5,830 bases of DNA from Marinagarivorans sp. UBA5868 (GTDB lineage Bacteria > Pseudomonadota > Gammaproteobacteria > Pseudomonadales > Cellvibrionaceae): positions 34,420 through 40,249 of the forward strand of contig DJFQ01000229.1 of assembly GCA_002432095.1 (NCBI GenBank), given 5' to 3'. The notes beneath the pieces were generated by a model. It was not told the DNA's origin and did no database searches. It saw only the letters and a program-made list of their open reading frames with translations. Numbering within the stretch: the first letter of the stretch is position 1; every line of letters starts with the position of its first letter. This document shows positions 5,486 to 5,830 of the stretch, piece by piece. Made by a program: the position numbers and the translations under genes.

Positions 5486-5830
5486 TTATTCCGTTACATC
5501 TTCTTCAACATATTTGGACGACATGGATTTGCCCGCCGGACCCAAGAGTTCATCCTTGATTCTGGCCTCCAGGCTTTGCGCCAGCGCGCTATTATCGCGC
5601 AAATACTGAATCGCATTTTGCTTACCTTGACCAATCTTTTCTCCCTGGTAGCTGTACCAGGCACCCGCTTTATCGATCATGTTTAGCTTCACACCATAAT
5701 CAATAATCTCACCTAATCGGTTAATACCTTGCCCATATAGAATTTGAAATTCGGTCTGCTTAAATGGTGGGGCAACTTTATTTTTCACTACTTTTACCCG
5801 GGTTTCCGAGCCTGTTACTTCATCGCCCTC
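5486..5830 (-). CDS. recA: Recombinase RecA, C-terminal 114 residues (5' end beyond window)
   Basis: The frame enters from the right edge at a full codon and ends at TAA 5486-5488. It corresponds to about the last third of RecA. Visible are the end of the core with [19 protein letters not shown] (matching the Lys-rich segment next to the DNA-binding loop 2 region in E. coli RecA), [14 protein letters not shown], and the C-terminal domain with [21 protein letters not shown]. The tail ends in the acidic K-Y-V-E-E-D-V-T-E, shorter than the E. coli acidic tail, which in that protein tempers DNA binding. RecA forms filaments on single-stranded DNA for strand exchange and LexA self-cleavage. The Walker motifs, promoter and any LexA box lie outside the window. 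recX follows directly downstream. Confidence 0.98.
   Translation of the reverse strand, partial: EGDEVTGSETRVKVVKNKVAPPFKQTEFQILYGQGINRLGEIIDYGVKLNMIDKAGAWYSYQGEKIGQGKQNAIQYLRDNSALAQSLEARIKDELLGPAGKSMSSKYVEEDVTE

Overview
The window looks like an ordinary piece of a gammaproteobacterial chromosome. The best evidence is the recA 3' end followed by recX, and the RecA C-terminal sequence, which reads like that of gammaproteobacteria. A PilZ/YcgR-type protein and a TonB-domain protein fit a free-living gammaproteobacterium. A Cellvibrio- or Pseudomonas-like relative is a guess from overall protein style, not something shown. No phage, insertion sequence, CRISPR array, tRNA or rRNA is visible.

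Left part, minus strand (1-1946): a cyclic-nucleotide-binding protein without a DNA-binding domain, then a YcgR-like protein with a PilZ domain (predicted c-di-GMP receptor), then, 12 bases further on, a secreted protein of unknown function that runs off the left edge. The last two probably share a transcript. Together they suggest a nucleotide-second-messenger locus.

Middle (1947-3391): a divergent intergenic region holds a perfect 10-bp inverted repeat and an adjacent 14-bp tandem repeat placed next to a -10-like box. It is followed by a plus-strand gene for an exported protein that joins a chalcone-isomerase-like domain, a Pro/Thr-rich linker and a TonB C-terminal domain. That gene converges on the next minus-strand gene, with 36 bases and a small hairpin between the stops.

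Right part, minus strand (3392-5830): recA (3' end only), recX and a short-chain dehydrogenase/reductase (SDR) follow each other with gaps of 49 and 31 bases, as in an operon. The SDR gene ends inside a degenerate array of 24-bp repeats (about 4152-4267). Then come a possible terminator and an orphan gene for a 192-residue protein that I do not recognise.

The least ordinary items are the repeat array grown around the SDR stop codon, the CHI-like/TonB fusion, the symmetric repeats in the divergent promoter region, and the orphan 192-residue protein. Nothing here amounts to a clearly new multi-gene system.
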